Source: Sabethes cyaneus (Eukaryota; Arthropoda; Insecta; Diptera; Culicidae). Taken from it: a stretch of 64,000 nt of DNA. Position 1 is the stretch's first letter. Every line of letters starts with the position of its first letter. Positions 44,333 to 56,015 of the stretch are shown here, one piece after another. Position numbers and translations under genes: made by a program. The notes under the pieces were generated by a model. That model did no database searches, had not been told where the DNA came from, and saw only the letters and a list, made by a program, of their open reading frames with translations. Where the stretch lies: the NCBI RefSeq assembly GCF_943734655.1, contig NC_071354.1:161965142-162029141 (forward strand). Reading direction: 5' to 3'.

Positions 44333-44727
44333 ATGGGTAAGTTTCCCATTGAGATAGTGGCATCGAGCTTATATGAAGGGGTCGTGATTGTCAAAATCAA
44401 CGGGATCTTTATCAAGATGGACCATGGAGCAGTTCCACCAGATGCTGGAAGTGCTCAGCGAAAACCTCATCGAGCAAACGCCAATCATCATCGGAGGAAA
44501 CTTCAATGCTTGGGCCGTGGAGCGGAATTGCAGATGTACTAACTGCAGAGGGAGGCCTGTTGGAGGCCTTAGCTAAACTAGATGTGGTACTGTTGAACGA
44601 AGGAAACGTGAGCACTTTTCGTAATGACGGACGCGAATCTATCGTCGACGTAACCCTCGACAGCCCGTCCCTAATGCGGAACATAAAGTGGAGAGTATGT
44701 GAGGACTATACACACAGTGATCATTAA
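44333..44727 (+). pseudogene. R1-like LINE endonuclease remnant
   Basis: Frames 44388-44576 and 44506-44727 together show TPIIIGGNFNAWAVE (normally GGDFNAW: the catalytic Asp is Asn), LLEALAKLDVVLLNEGNVST, FRNDGRESIVDVTLDSPSL and YTHSDH, the last with the catalytic His of APE-type endonucleases. The N-terminal third is missing or unrecognisable. Confidence 0.8.
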
Positions 44728-44870
44728 GCGATCAGGTATATCATTGGCCGGCGAAATTCAGTGGTTACACAAAACGCTATAACTGACGAGAAGAAATGGA
44801 AGACGACAGCTTTTCACAAGCATCTCTTTGTTCAGGCATTCCGAGCGGACAGTGACACATAGCAACCTCC

Positions 44871-45652
44871 GTGCTAGTAGCCTCAGACCTAGAAGACGAA
44901 TTCTCCGTTGATGAACAATTGGCACTAGCTAGACGACTGAAGATCGAGAAGGTATCTGATCCGGATGGAATCCCCAATGAGGCCCTGAAAGCAGGGATTC
45001 AAGCATTTCAGAAATGCCTGGAGGATGGTCGATTCCCGGACTGGTGTAAAATCCAGAAACTAGTGCTGTTGCCTAAGCCAAGCAAGCTTGTAGGGGATAC
45101 AACATCATATAGGCCGATATGTCTGCTGGATACATACGAAAAACCCCTAGAGATAATTATCGTAAATAGACTCACGACGTACACGGAAGGTGAAAACGGT
45201 CTGTCAAATATGCAGTTCGGATTTCGGAAAGGGAAATCCGCTGTGGAGCAAGCCAAGAAGTCGTCTAAACAGAAGCGAAGAGGAGTAACGATCGACTTAA
45301 AAAAAGGTTTTTTGCCAGTGCCAGCTGGAAGACCATCGCCGAGCAGCTACACAGAATGCATGTCCCTGGATATCTGTGGAAAATTATGAAGAATTACTTC
45401 CAAAACCGAGTGCTTGTTTACGAGTCCGCCGAGGGGTGGAAGATGATGAACATCACGGCGGCAGTTCCACACGGTTCCATCATCAGCTCAATGCTTTGGA
45501 ATGCGATGCACAACGGGTTATTGACGTTAAAATTGCCCAGAGGAGTGCTTATTGTTGGCTTAGCCGACGACATTGTACTATCGGTGATAGGTGAGACACT
45601 GGAAGAGATGAAAACTCTAGCGACCGAAGCGATAAAAGCAATAAAAAACTAG
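44871..45652 (+). pseudogene. R1-like LINE reverse transcriptase remnant
   Basis: Frame 44871-45389 has PDGIPNEALKAGI, LVLLPKPSK, TSYRPICLLDTYEKPLEIII and NRLTTY, then QFGFRKGKSAVEQ and GVTIDLKKGF, where motif A (normally TxDxxNAFNS) is damaged. Frame 45356-45652 has AVPHGSIISSMLWNAMHNGL (motif B) and LIVGLADDIVLSVIG (motif C, catalytic DD retained). The next frame (45653-45841) has HHKTEVLLVSN and LKHLGVMIDDRLNF. Confidence 0.85.
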
Positions 45653-46718
45653 ATGCAGGGAGTGAAACTACAAATAGCCCATCATAAAACGGAAGTCCTG
45701 CTGGTCAGTAATTGTAAAGCCGTAAAGTGGGCAGAAATCATGGCCGGGGAGCACGTAATTGCCTCAACCCGTATGCTTAAGCATCTTGGAGTAATGATCG
45801 ATGATAGGCTTAACTTCAACGGCGACGTCGGCTACGCTTGAGAGAAGGCAGCGTAGACTATCAACGCGTTAGCCAGAATTATGCCGAATGGGTATGGGCC
45901 TAGTAGCAGCAACCGACAACTACTGGTCAATGTTTCATCGTCGATACTGCGAACTGCGATAATGAACATCCATCCTGGATCACAGCGCTACAAACCAAGT
46001 GGAATCACGCAAGGCTAGATAGTACCTTCCGATTCATGGCTGTGAGAGTAGCCAGTGCGTACAGAGAACCATATCATCGGAGACAGTATGTGTTATCGCC
46101 GGAATGCTTCCCATTTTCAGCATCTTGGAGGAAGATAATGAGTGCTACAGACGAAGACACATCAGAAGAATTCGAAAGTTGGTGAGAAACGAATCGTTGG
46201 CTAAATGGTAGCAGGATTGGACCAGGGCCTATAACAGTGGATGGACGTATAGGCTCATACCGGTTCTGCCGACCTGGTTGAACAGGAAGGTTGAACAAAT
46301 CAGCTTTAACTTGACAATCAGGCAATACCTACACCAGTTCGCACACTGTGTAACACTTGCTTGTACAGAATGTGGCCAAGTAGAAAAAACAGCGGAGCAC
46401 GTTGTCTTCGAATGCCCAAGATGGTCGTGAAATAATGGAAGTCATGTAGGTCGTCATCTCTGGATCGGTACACGGCTCGACAGGTCTACGGAGCAGTGTA
46501 CAGAAACAGCCTACCCCTGAAGTAATGCTTAACGGTAGTTCCAAGGGGAGTTTTGGTCAGGCACCTGTGAGGTTTTTAGTGAGTTAGAATCTCACACTGT
46601 GCCAGGTGATGTGTCTGGCATCGAGCATTTCCCCCCTTAAAAAATTACACACTCACAAAAATAGTATTAAAGCGCTTTCAGACATAATTCATTCGATCAG
46701 CAAGGTTTCTTTTAAATT

Positions 46719-46835
46719 TTATTATAGTCACTTTAACAGGTTTGGTCACTCATGATTTCTACGGGGTTGGGATTTTAACCCAATTCCTCGAAATGAGAAG
46801 CGTGAATGTCAACCATTACATCGGGATTAACCCAA
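46719..46835 (-). mobile_element. tRNA-derived SINE (family 2), copy 3
   Basis: On the minus strand: GGGTTAATCCCGATGTAATG, GTTGACATTCACGCTTCTCA, GGGTTAAAATCCCAACCCCG (degenerate B box) and ACCTGTTAAAGTGACTATAA. More diverged than 29659-29786 but co-linear with it. It lies about 70 bp downstream of the dead R1-like LINE. Confidence 0.75.
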
Positions 46836-46839
46836 TCGA

Positions 46840-49320
46840 TAAGGTTGCCCGGAAGAACTCTAAATAAAAACTTGTAGTAGTAGTCACAATTTTGGTGAAT
46901 ACGTAAACCGATTGGTAGTTAATTCCGATATTACAGAATACCGGATTCCTGATGACAAGCTATTTGAGGCCAATATTTACAAGGTATAAACGCTGAGTAA
47001 CAGCAGATTATTCACGTACATGTCACATGAATCTGTGGATTCGAAGTCATTGACATTAAACCATTTCCTCCCGTACAGTTTAACTAGCGACAAAATGCAA
47101 TCAGAAGTACATAGACATTCTTTACTGTGGAGTTCTCTACAGTTCCGTTGCCAACGCCCTATAAAATGAATTAAAGCCAGAGTGGTAAGCGCATCAAGAT
47201 AGAAAGGCGAAGAGGAGAAGCAAGACAAAATGATGAAAAAGAAAAATAAGAAGAGATATAACAAGTAAAATAGCAAAAAAAATCATTCATTGCCAAGCTC
47301 TCTAGGTCAACTAGTTGACTTCAATAAAGTTTTGACTTCAACACAAGAAATGAGTTAAAATTATTTCAACAGATATAATACAACCCAGAGCAGTAAAAAC
47401 TATTCACAATTCTGCAGCAATATGTTTATCACTCCCGGTATCATTATTTCCCAGTTCGACTTCACCGTTATTAGGATATTCCTATTCTGCCACAAATACG
47501 AAAGACGAGACATTTCATCCAGCTTGCTTGTTATGAAAGTCAACTTTTAGACTTTGCATGAATTGCATGCCGGCCGGCTTAGTTGGATGACTTAATACTC
47601 TCTCTAGATATGTTTATACAATACGAACTGCGAACCGAAGCAAGCAGGCAACCTTACAGAAGGCAGCGAAAGCAATAAAAAGTACCAGTAGGTCTCGGCG
47701 CACTGAACTCATTATTTCATAATTATCCTGTTCTATCTTGCCGACGGCAATTTCCACCTCCGAATGCCCCACGAGGCCACTTCACGTACCATCCTGTGCC
47801 TGTCACAGGCACAACAGCAAGGCTACCGATAAAATTATGGCATCCACAACCACAACCCGTTTGTGGATTTCCTGCGGCTGAACGAGAACGGGGCGCAGAA
47901 CGTATATAGGCAGAAAAATGGGTCGGATTTGTCAGTCAATGCTGCTCCCCGACGCTTAAAACTGAACGGAACTTCACAGATCAATGAACAGACAACTTTT
48001 GAGGCAGAAATTTATGATTCGACAGTTTGACTTCACTTTTTATCCAAATCAAACAATTTTATCCACTAGTCTGTGGCGTTTCGTATTTAGGTATTGAACA
48101 AAACTGGACTCGAAATATTTTGACCTAGATTCGACCGTAATATTGTAGCAAGTTTAAAGTAATGCTGGAGAGCCAGCGGTGGTTCTCAATGTTACCATTT
48201 CACTATCAGAGCCAACGTGTATCAGGCAGTGAGACGGCTTCTACCTTTTGCCGGAATGTTTGATCGACCGAATTGCATGATGTAGATGAAAATCAGCACT
48301 CTGTTGAAATCCAAATGGAAAAAGGAGAAAACAACGAAAAACATATTTCCTTGAACTTTCTACAACAACGCCAAGTGGTGTAGTTTTGACTATATAGCTG
48401 GTTTTAGACACGACCTTTGCCACTATTATATTTTGCCGGAATTCACGAGCTTAGGTCGGAAATAGACTACTACAGTGCGACCAGCAGCACCAGCACCAGC
48501 GCCGCCTGGCATTCGCATGTCAAAGGGTAGTTACTTTTCGGTTGCTTTTCGCATCCCACGTAGGTACACAGGTGAACCGCCACCAAGTGCTGCGCTGCGA
48601 GCGATTATTTTATTATGCGTGATCAATTTATTGCCGTTTCGAGGCTTGTGAAGGCCGCCTATGGGACGGCTTGAACAAGCGTGCGATTTTTGAATTGCAT
48701 GAGCAGGTTCCGTTGTTACATTGTTATTTACTATCGGGCAATTAGGGTGTAATGAGAATTTACGAGTGTCATACTTTTTTCGAGGAATAAAACACATGGT
48801 CGAAAAAAGATATGTTTTGAATATCAATTAGCGTTGTGCATCAAGTTAAAAAAGTGTACTTCTGAAAACGTTAGTTGAAATTGTTTATTAGATACTCAAT
48901 TGGAACTATATTTGGTTCAGGTTATCGATCAGATAAAGGTAAAACCACTTCTTTTTGCTTACCTAGTATCGATAAAATTAATTAGGATTTTTAATCCAAA
49001 CGTTCAGTTCCATATAAGCATCCATATAAGTTGCACCAGCTGGTTAGCCACTTTCTGGCAGCTGAATTCCACAGTGACGTCAGTATCGTTGTACGACTGT
49101 TTCGTCGAATTAGAGTAGTGCCAGCTTGCCAAGTCGAACCAAGAAAGAACAATCAACTTGTTCCATAAAAGACATTAGCCTCTCAAAAAGGCTGTTTTTA
49201 GATAATTTTTCTAATTCACGGTTCTAGAACTCACGAAAGTGCAACTTTTTAAACCGCAGCCACACGAGGAACTTTTTCGGGAGCTTCGACCATTTTTCGA
49301 CCGCAAAAAACTATTAAGAT
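46840..49320. other. No gene recognised; contains one promoter-like site
   Basis: Short ORFs only. The stretch 47600-48500 has better-mixed base composition than its surroundings, and 47903-47937 has a well-spaced TATA/initiator pair. I could not find a convincing coding exon downstream of it. Confidence 0.4.
47903..47937 (+). promoter_or_regulatory. Candidate TATA + initiator core promoter
   Basis: TATATAG at 47903-47909 and TCAGTC at 47932-47937, the arthropod initiator consensus, have their T and A(+1, 47934) 31 bp apart, the usual TATA-to-start distance. The downstream 37-codon frame starting near 47984 (MNRQLLRQKF) has no family. The site may equally be chance; the spacing is the only support. 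Confidence 0.3.
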
Positions 49321-49569
49321 GGCCAAAGGAACACTATTGTGCAAGTCTCATCTCGCGGAACTAAAACAACGCTGCTGGAGAGCCTGAAATAGACGTCGTA
49401 GGGATGTGGATGGCGTGGATCATTCTAAGCAGGCCCGGGCAACCTATGCAATGGCTCGAGGATGTACTGCTAGCTGGTTCTGCAGCAATATTTCCAACAA
49501 CTGGAGATAAAACACTATCAAAATCGAAAGATCATCATAATATTCAAAATTCGTAAGGCAGCTAGAGGA

Positions 49570-50338
49570 CAGCGAGGATACTGAAGAAGCCGATTTGGAG
49601 TCTTGGCTCTTTCGGATGAAAGCCGTCTTGATTTCTTCCAACTCTCGCAACACTGAAAGTTCTTTTCGCGCTTCTGCTCTTTCGGAGTTGAAACTTCCGA
49701 TCTCCGTCCATGATTGGCGAATTCCTCAAAATTTAGTGATGGCAGATTCCCTGTTCAACAAGAGCCAGCAGATTGACATGATACTGGGCACAAAACGCTT
49801 CCATTCTTTCTTCCCTACCACAGCTCGTCGATAACGGATGATCGATAATTTTCCGATTCTGGTACACAGCTTGTTTGGTTGGATCGTCACGGGCTCAGTT
49901 AGTACGGTTCACCCCGCTCAGCTGCAGTCCACCAATGCTAGTATCGTTGCTGTTTCCATGCTGACACTGGAGGAGATCATGGAACGATGCTGGAACCAGC
50001 AACAATAACTACTCCATCGAAAAGCGCTACTGTGAAGATTTCTAACAATCTACGACAACTCGCGACGAGACAGGACGCTACATCGTTCGTTTGCACGGAA
50101 GTCCGACTTTGATGCCATGTTAGGGCAATCTAAGACCTGCGAACTGCAATGCTTTGCTCAACTTGAACGGCAACTTGATCAAGATGAAACATTGAAGGAG
50201 GAATATCATAAATTTATGAAGAAGTATCTCTCTCTTGGCCATATGCGACAGGTCGAGGCGGACGACAAAAATCACTCCCACACATTTTACCTATTCCACC
50301 ACCTTGCCCTACCAGAGCAGGAGCGAAGAGCAAAATAA
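49570..50338 (+). pseudogene. BEL/Pao-like pol fragment (protease to RT linker)
   Basis: The plus strand reads SALSELKLPISVHDWRIPQN, LVMADSLFNKSQQIDMILGT, NFPILVHSLFGWIVTGSVST, LTLEEIMERCW, TTTRDETGRYIVR and QCFAQLERQLDQDETLKEEY ... SLGHMRQVEAD, in that order with frame changes. This is the segment between the aspartic protease and the reverse transcriptase of BEL/Pao elements. The sequence loses identity soon after (YLFHHLALPEQERRAK). No LTRs were found next to it; the 33.7-kb integrase piece is a separate fragment. Confidence 0.82.
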
Positions 50339-51724
50339 TATAAAAACAATATCAAACTGTGTTATAATGGTATATTTTATTATTGAATTGATATGGAGAT
50401 ACATTGATAACACATTTTGTTATTGAGTCGATATTCAAAACAGTGGTTATAAGATGAGTTTAATAACTGATTTTGTTATCATGTTTTATTTTGGCCTTAA
50501 CATGACATTCTATATATTTCATACAATTTTTTTATTGATTAAAGAGATTTCAGATTATAACTATTTTATAAAATGATTTTTTAATATCTCATATTCTGCT
50601 GCATTTGCTATTCAATCTATACCTATAAAAAAGGATTTCTGTCTGTCTGTCTGTCTGTCTGTCCGTATATTCCTTTTAGAATCGAAAACTACTGAACCGA
50701 TCGGTGTGAAAATTTGCAGGTAGAAGTTTTTGGGGCTAGGGAAAGTTCTCTCGATGGCAAAAGACCCGTCCCCCCACTAAGAGGGGGGGCTCCCATACAA
50801 ATCTATGCCTATAAAAATGGATTTCTGTCTGCTCTATGTTCCTTATAGGATCGAAAACTGCTGAACCGATCGGAGTGAAAATTTGTATGTAGAGGTTTTT
50901 GGTGCCAGAGAAGGTTCTTATGATGGTTAGAGATCCCTCCCCCCACTAAGAGGGGTGGCTCCCATACAAATCTATACCTATAAAAATGGATTTATGTCTG
51001 TCTGCCCGAATGTTCCTTAAAGAATCGAAAACTACTGAACCGATCGGCGTGAAAATTTGCACATAGGGGTTTTTGGGGGCAGGGAAGGTTCTTATGATGG
51101 TTAGATACTCCTCCCCTCACTAAGAGGGGGAGCTCCCATGCAAATGAAACACAAATTTCCTCATAACTCCAGAACTAATCAAGCAAATGGAACCAAATTT
51201 AGCATGTGGAGGTTTTTGGAGGCAAAAATATTTTCTATTGTGAATTAGGACCCCTCCCCACTTTAAGAGGGGGGGGGGGGCTTCTACACAAATGAAATAC
51301 AAATTTCCTCATAATTCGAGAACTAATCAAGCAAATGGAACCATATTTGGCATGTGGGTGTTTTTGGAGGCATCAATTTTTTCTATGATGAATTAGGACT
51401 CCTTACCTTTTTAGGAGGGAAATACAACGAAATACAAATTTCCTCATAACTCTAGAACTAATCAAGCAAATGGAACCAAATTTGACACGTAAGTGGTTTT
51501 GGAAGCCAGATTTTTTTCTATGGTGAATTGAGACCCCTCTCCTCTTTAGAAAGCGAGTTATGACCCATCTCCTCGCTAAGTGGGTGGGCTTCCATACAAA
51601 TGAATTGCAAATTTCCTCTTATTTCGAGAACTAATCAAGCAAATGGAACCACATTTGGCATGTGGGAGTTTTAGATGACAGAAGTTTTTTTTTATGGTGT
51701 ATTACGACCCCTCCCCCTTTTAAG

Positions 51725-52290
51725 AGGGGTGTTATTAAAACAAGACCAATTTTCCGATTTTTTAAACTCTTTATTTTGTGACGATTGGAGTTAAAAAATT
51801 CCTTTGGGAGAAACATTATAAATACAAGTTATGTGAAAGAAAGGTTCACTTACGTTTAGTAATTCTTGTTCAACTTTTTAGTATCTTCAAGCGTTTAGCT
51901 CTGTTTAGCTTTAGGCTGTAATTATGTATAATGCTCGAGTTAAGCTCGTTTGAATTAGGTTAGAATTTAAGCTACACCTATTTCTGACACAGTTTTCAAT
52001 CAGGGTGAATTTAGATAGTTGTAGGTAATAATATTAACTGTAGTGACCAATAGCTATAATTTATCACTAAATATAGAATGCAGAGAAATTTAGATATAGG
52101 TATTATTATAAGTTCAACTTGGCATGGATTTGATCCCAACACTACTCACATTCGCACCGCTTTTTAACATCGCTTTTGCTCTGATTATGACAGTTAGTAG
52201 GAAGTGCCGTATAGTATCAGTGGGAGTGTGTCGATGATAGTAGAGCGTTACTAATGGATGGGGACACGTCACCCAGGTGTGTGATAAGGG
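51725..52290. other. Unassigned insertion within composite element copy 2
   Basis: Separates two blocks of array units. AT-rich with no ORF above 60 codons. No clear terminal repeats. Confidence 0.4.
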
Positions 52291-53186
52291 GGGTTCCCAT
52301 ACAAATGAAATACAAATTTTCTTATTACTTGAGTACTAATCAAGCAAATGGAACCAAATTTGGCATGTGGGTGTTTTTGGAGGCAATCATTTTTTCTATG
52401 ATGAATTAGGACGCCTTACCTTTTTAGGAGGGGGGGCTCCCATACAAACGAAATACAAATTTCCTCATAACTCTAGAACTAATCAAGCAAATGGAACCAA
52501 ATTTAGCATGTGGGTGTTTTTGTAGGCAAGAATATTTTCTATGGTGAATTAGGACCCCTCCCCACTTTAGGAGGGGGAGCTGCTATACAAATGATATACA
52601 AATTTCCTTATAACTCGAGAACCAATCAAGCAAATAAAACCAAATTTGGCACGTGGGAGATTTTGGAGTCTTGAATTTATTTCATGATAGTTAGAGACCT
52701 CTCACTCCTGTGGTAGGGGGATATGGACTCTCATACAAATTACAAAGAAATTCGAGACTCTTCCATAAAACATTAGTCAATAACAAGACCACAAAAACTA
52801 TCTATAGTAACACTGGATCATTCAGGACGAGACGGTCGCGAGTGTTGCCGGCGACCCGCCATCGGAGGCGCCGCCCACTGGGGGGAGGCAACTCCCCGCA
52901 GAAATCACTACTGTCTAGGTTTATTTGTTTTCCTAGGTCTACCTGGGTTTCCTGGAACGAGCGACAGCGAGTAAGGAGAGGATCGCGAAATGGTACTTTC
53001 CACAAAAAAAATGTACGTGAAACGGTACATCCGCTTAAGGTTTTTCGCAAAATGATATTCGGCGAAATGTTGTACAATCATGGCGAATATTACTATCCGC
53101 TTTCTGGCTATGCAATGTGCGGACAGGGGAGTTGTTTTCTACTTTAGTGTGAGGGAAAATTGCAAATTTGTATATTAAACTACCCA

Positions 53187-53487
53187 TTCCTGGTAATTAA
53201 TAAGCATTAACATAAGCAGCAAATCAGCGTATCTGGCATTTTATAATGCACGTGGTTGTATATTAGCTTTTTGACTGCATAGGTGTTGTAAATTGGCATC
53301 CAAAATTGTATTCAAATTCTTCGTGTCGGTAATTAGCTGTAAATTAGCATTGTCAGCACTATACGAAGGTTAGCAGTAAAGTAGCTGTGTATTTTGCCAA
53401 AATAGCATTTAAGTAGCATTTAAGGCGACTTAAATGCTTATTGGCCTACATTTGAATAGCATTGGTGATGCTTATTGGTTACCTGGG
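53187..53487. mobile_element. ~300-bp MITE with CCTGGTAAYYAATAAGCAT ends
   Basis: Left CCTGGTAATTAATAAGCATT and right (reversed) CCCAGGTAACCAATAAGCAT match. It lies between the head segments of composite copy 2 (53080 and 53520), so it is a later insertion. The inside has recurring TAGCATTTAA words. Confidence 0.65.
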
Positions 53488-53684
53488 ATGCTTTCATAGT
53501 TACGTAACTGCCAAAATGTGTCATCTAAGGTTGAACTCCTCAGAAACTTGCAAAACTCGAGATTATGACAAAGATCATCCGAGATCCAATAAAAATTATT
53601 GGATTATCCAACGCACAATTACAGCTTCCTAATTTTTGCCGACTAGTTTTCATATCATCTATATTTGATTTGATATACACCGAA

Positions 53685-53880
53685 TTCTTTTTTTACACGG
53701 GGGATACGTGCCGTGTAAAAAAAACCGTGCAAAAATAAACCGTGTTATTTCGAGAAACCGTGTAAAAAAAATCCGTGCTATTTCGAGAAACCGTGTAAAA
53801 AAAATCCGTGCTATTTCAAGAAACCGTGTAAAAAAACCGTGATATTTTAAGAAACCGTGTAAAAAACTTACCATAGTCTC
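53685..53880. repeat. ~32-bp minisatellite CCGTGTAAAAAAAATCCGTG, array 1
   Basis: About five copies of GAAACCGTGTAAAAAAAATC / CGTGCTATTTCGA. Preceded by ATATACACCGAATTCTTTTT. The same unit in the same orientation forms array 2 at 57305-57480, and single units occur near 54345. An ORF of repeated FLEIARIFFTR comes from the reverse strand. Confidence 0.9.
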
Positions 53881-54784
53881 ATTACTTAAAAATGGGCGTT
53901 AAAAGTTTGAAATTGTATTATTGAGTATCATAACAACACCACATTGAAAGAAATTGAAAGAAACTTTTCTTGTTGTTTTGACTGAGGAAGTTACTCTGTA
54001 TCTGAGGAAGAACTTAACTGAAGTGTTAGAAAGAATCCTTTGCAGTTCAGTCATTCTTCCTTGAAGTTATTATGATACTATCAGAAGAAGTTTTGAAAGA
54101 ACAGTGACTTTCTGATTAGAAAGACTTCTCTGAAATTCTTGCGAAATTTTCATTAAATTCTATGATTTCTCTATAGTGTTGGGGGAGTTGATGAGACACT
54201 CCTAAAACTTCAGTGAGAGGAAAAGCAAACTCCTGGTGGTGGTGTACTGATATGGAGAAATTTTGGTACAGACAACTGAAAATGGCGTGATAATTAATGC
54301 TATGGTAAATTATTGGTAGAAAAACAGTTTTAATGAAAAATAAACCCGTGCCATTTTAAGAAACCGTGTAAAAATAACTTAACATAGTCTAATTAGTATG
54401 TAATGGGCGTTAAAAGTTTGGAATTGCATTATTAAGTATTATAACAACACCGTATAACAACACGGCAGGTAAAATACGGAAAAATTGAAATTTTTCTTGT
54501 TGCTCTGACGAAGTCTTTCTGGATACGTGCAAGAACTTAACTGAAGTCTCAGAAAGAATTCTTTGAAGTTCAGTCATCCTTCCTTCAAGTTTTTATTGTA
54601 CTATTAGATACGGTCCTAGCTAGAAATGTTTCCTGAGGGGGGGGGGGGATCAGACAAAGCCTAACCTTGAAGAGTTTATTCAGGATGAGGAATTATTTTC
54701 AGTTAAGAGCTATTTTGGTTGAGATTGAGTGTTCTTTATTTGACAAAAATATAGAATTAAAAAAAAAGAAGTCAAATGTTAACA

Positions 54785-54900
54785 TTTTGCCTTCCAGTTG
54801 GCAGCAAGGTAGGTTGTATGTTCGAATCTCAGCTGGGAGAGGCTGTTGGAGTCTATAGAATTGGCGGCGGCGGCCGTCGAGCCAAGCTGACAGTTTATCC
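54785..54900 (+). mobile_element. tRNA-like SINE remnant (family 3)
   Basis: GTAGGTTGTATGTTCGAATC followed by TCAGCTGGGAGAGGCTGTTG has a B-box-like TGTTCGAATCT and the GAGAGRCTGTT trailer seen in mosquito tRNA-derived SINEs. It abuts the LINE fragment that begins at about 54905. Confidence 0.45.
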
Positions 54901-54904
54901 CGCA

Positions 54905-55770
54905 TGGTTTTCAACATCTCTTGAGGGGGTGATCCGAAGAGCAGATATCGAAACGAGAGTTTTGATTTCCAGTGAAGGTAGCAAACTTATTGGCTACGCA
55001 TGCGACTTTGATATTGAAACCAGAAAGTTTGCCACGGCGGAGGACATGTGCGGTAGACTGAAAGCGGAGGCTAGAAAGATTAGACTTAAAAGAAATGCAT
55101 CGAAGACCAAATACATTCGTGGTAGAGGCTCAAACGAGACGAACGTACACCTGCCGCGGACGGTAATCGTTGACGGCGATGAACGAGAAGTGGTAGATAA
55201 ATACGCGTATGTGCGCTGGTGGCCGCAAACAACAATACCAATAAGAAGAACCAGCTACGTATTCAAGCATGACATCGAAGCTACTTTACCCTTCCCAAAA
55301 CGCTACGATCAAGTGGCATAAACCGCCGTACGAAGCCGACAATGTACAAATCCCTATTAGAGCGATAGTTTTTATGGATTTGATAATGCTTACGAAGGAC
55401 TTACGCGTCCTTGCGGACGATATTTGGCGGAATACAAGACCAAAGCGGAGAGTTGCGCAAGAGTATAAATCAAGGGTAACAGAAACAGCTTGGGGAGAAT
55501 ACCAACGTATTGGCAATATTTGGCAAAAGTCGATAAGCTACGGTGAACTGGACCCGTCGTAGAGAAAACGGTTCTATTCAACAACTCCGCCGGCACCTAG
55601 AACAGAGGGGATCAACGTACGCGGTGGCTCAACCTCGAGGTCTAGAGTCTCGTGGGAAGAGCTTAGCGACCACAGACCAAACTGCTGTTTGCATTACTGA
55701 TACGGACAATTTTTGGTACAGACAACTGGAAATCGCAGGTACAAGGTCCACATCCAAACCATTTTCACGA
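54905..55770 (+). pseudogene. RTE-like LINE reverse transcriptase C-terminal fragment
   Basis: Starts SLEGVIRRADIETRV, then LIGYACDFDIETR (motif C, normally FADDxDI: the first Asp is Cys), GRLKAEARKIRLKRNASKTK, YIRGRGSNETNVHLPRTVIV and VVDKYAYV, then loses its frame at RWWPQTTIPI. Downstream VLADDIWR and RVAQEYKSRVTETAWGEYQR belong to the C-terminal tail in other frames. The order matches 57480-58422 on the other strand. Dead copy. Confidence 0.8.
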
Positions 55771-55779
55771 TAAATCTAT

Positions 55780-56011
55780 ATGTTAAGTGTCATAATAATG
55801 TCAACTGAAATTAAATGAGTTGCATAATGTGCGTTATAATGACCTTATATGGACATTTTGACCCGTGGTGACAAAATCATTATTTTAATACTCGTTGCAT
55901 TAATAAACAACGCGAGTAATTGGCCCAGCAACTTCTAAACTTAGAATTAGACCCTTTTTTGTTGTAAAACTAACAATAAAAACGGGTGCCGTAAAGCTAA
56001 AGCAATCGAGC
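55780..56011. other. No gene recognised
   Basis: AT-rich spacer between the LINE fragment and the TTAA element. Confidence 0.4.
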
Positions 56012-56015
56012 TTAA

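Larger units (their letters stand above)
43204..46650 (+). mobile_element. R1-like LINE, nearly complete but inactive
   Basis: In order: ORF1 remnant (43215-43990) with zinc knuckle, endonuclease (44330-44730), reverse transcriptase (44871-45850), C-terminal zinc motif (about 46350-46430) and a 3' UTR that shares CCTGAAGTAATGCTTAACGG with the LINE ending at 40184. Many stops, frameshifts and deletions. A fold-back element interrupts ORF1. There is no clear poly(A) at 46640, only TTAAAAAATTACACAC. Confidence 0.85.
50617..53600 (-). mobile_element. Large composite element, copy 2, opposite orientation, with insertions
   Basis: Starts (its 3' end) CTATACCTATAAAAAAGGAT and has three tandem terminal units (about 50617, 50803, 50963) with CTGTCTGTCTG and ACTGAACCGATCGG, then about eight ~130-bp units of the array (CATAACTCGAGAACTAATCA), and the head region (CCTAGGTTTATTTGTTTTCC, GCGAAATGGTACTTTCC, GCAAAACTCGAGATTATGAC) that mirrors 41340-41620. 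It is interrupted by about 550 bp of unrelated sequence at 51725-52290 and by a MITE at 53187-53487. The TAGCTGACCC end is missing. Confidence 0.75.

Noticed and set aside
53659..53874. Repeated FLEIARIFFTR peptide as a leucine-rich or repeat protein
   Set aside because: It is the reverse strand of the CCGTGTAAAAAAAATC minisatellite; the same frame reappears at 57.3 kb for the same reason.
53975..54080. CTGAGGAAG words near 53980 and 54003 as further hammerhead cores
   Set aside because: No stem plus GAAA follows at the right distance and there is no stem I pairing.
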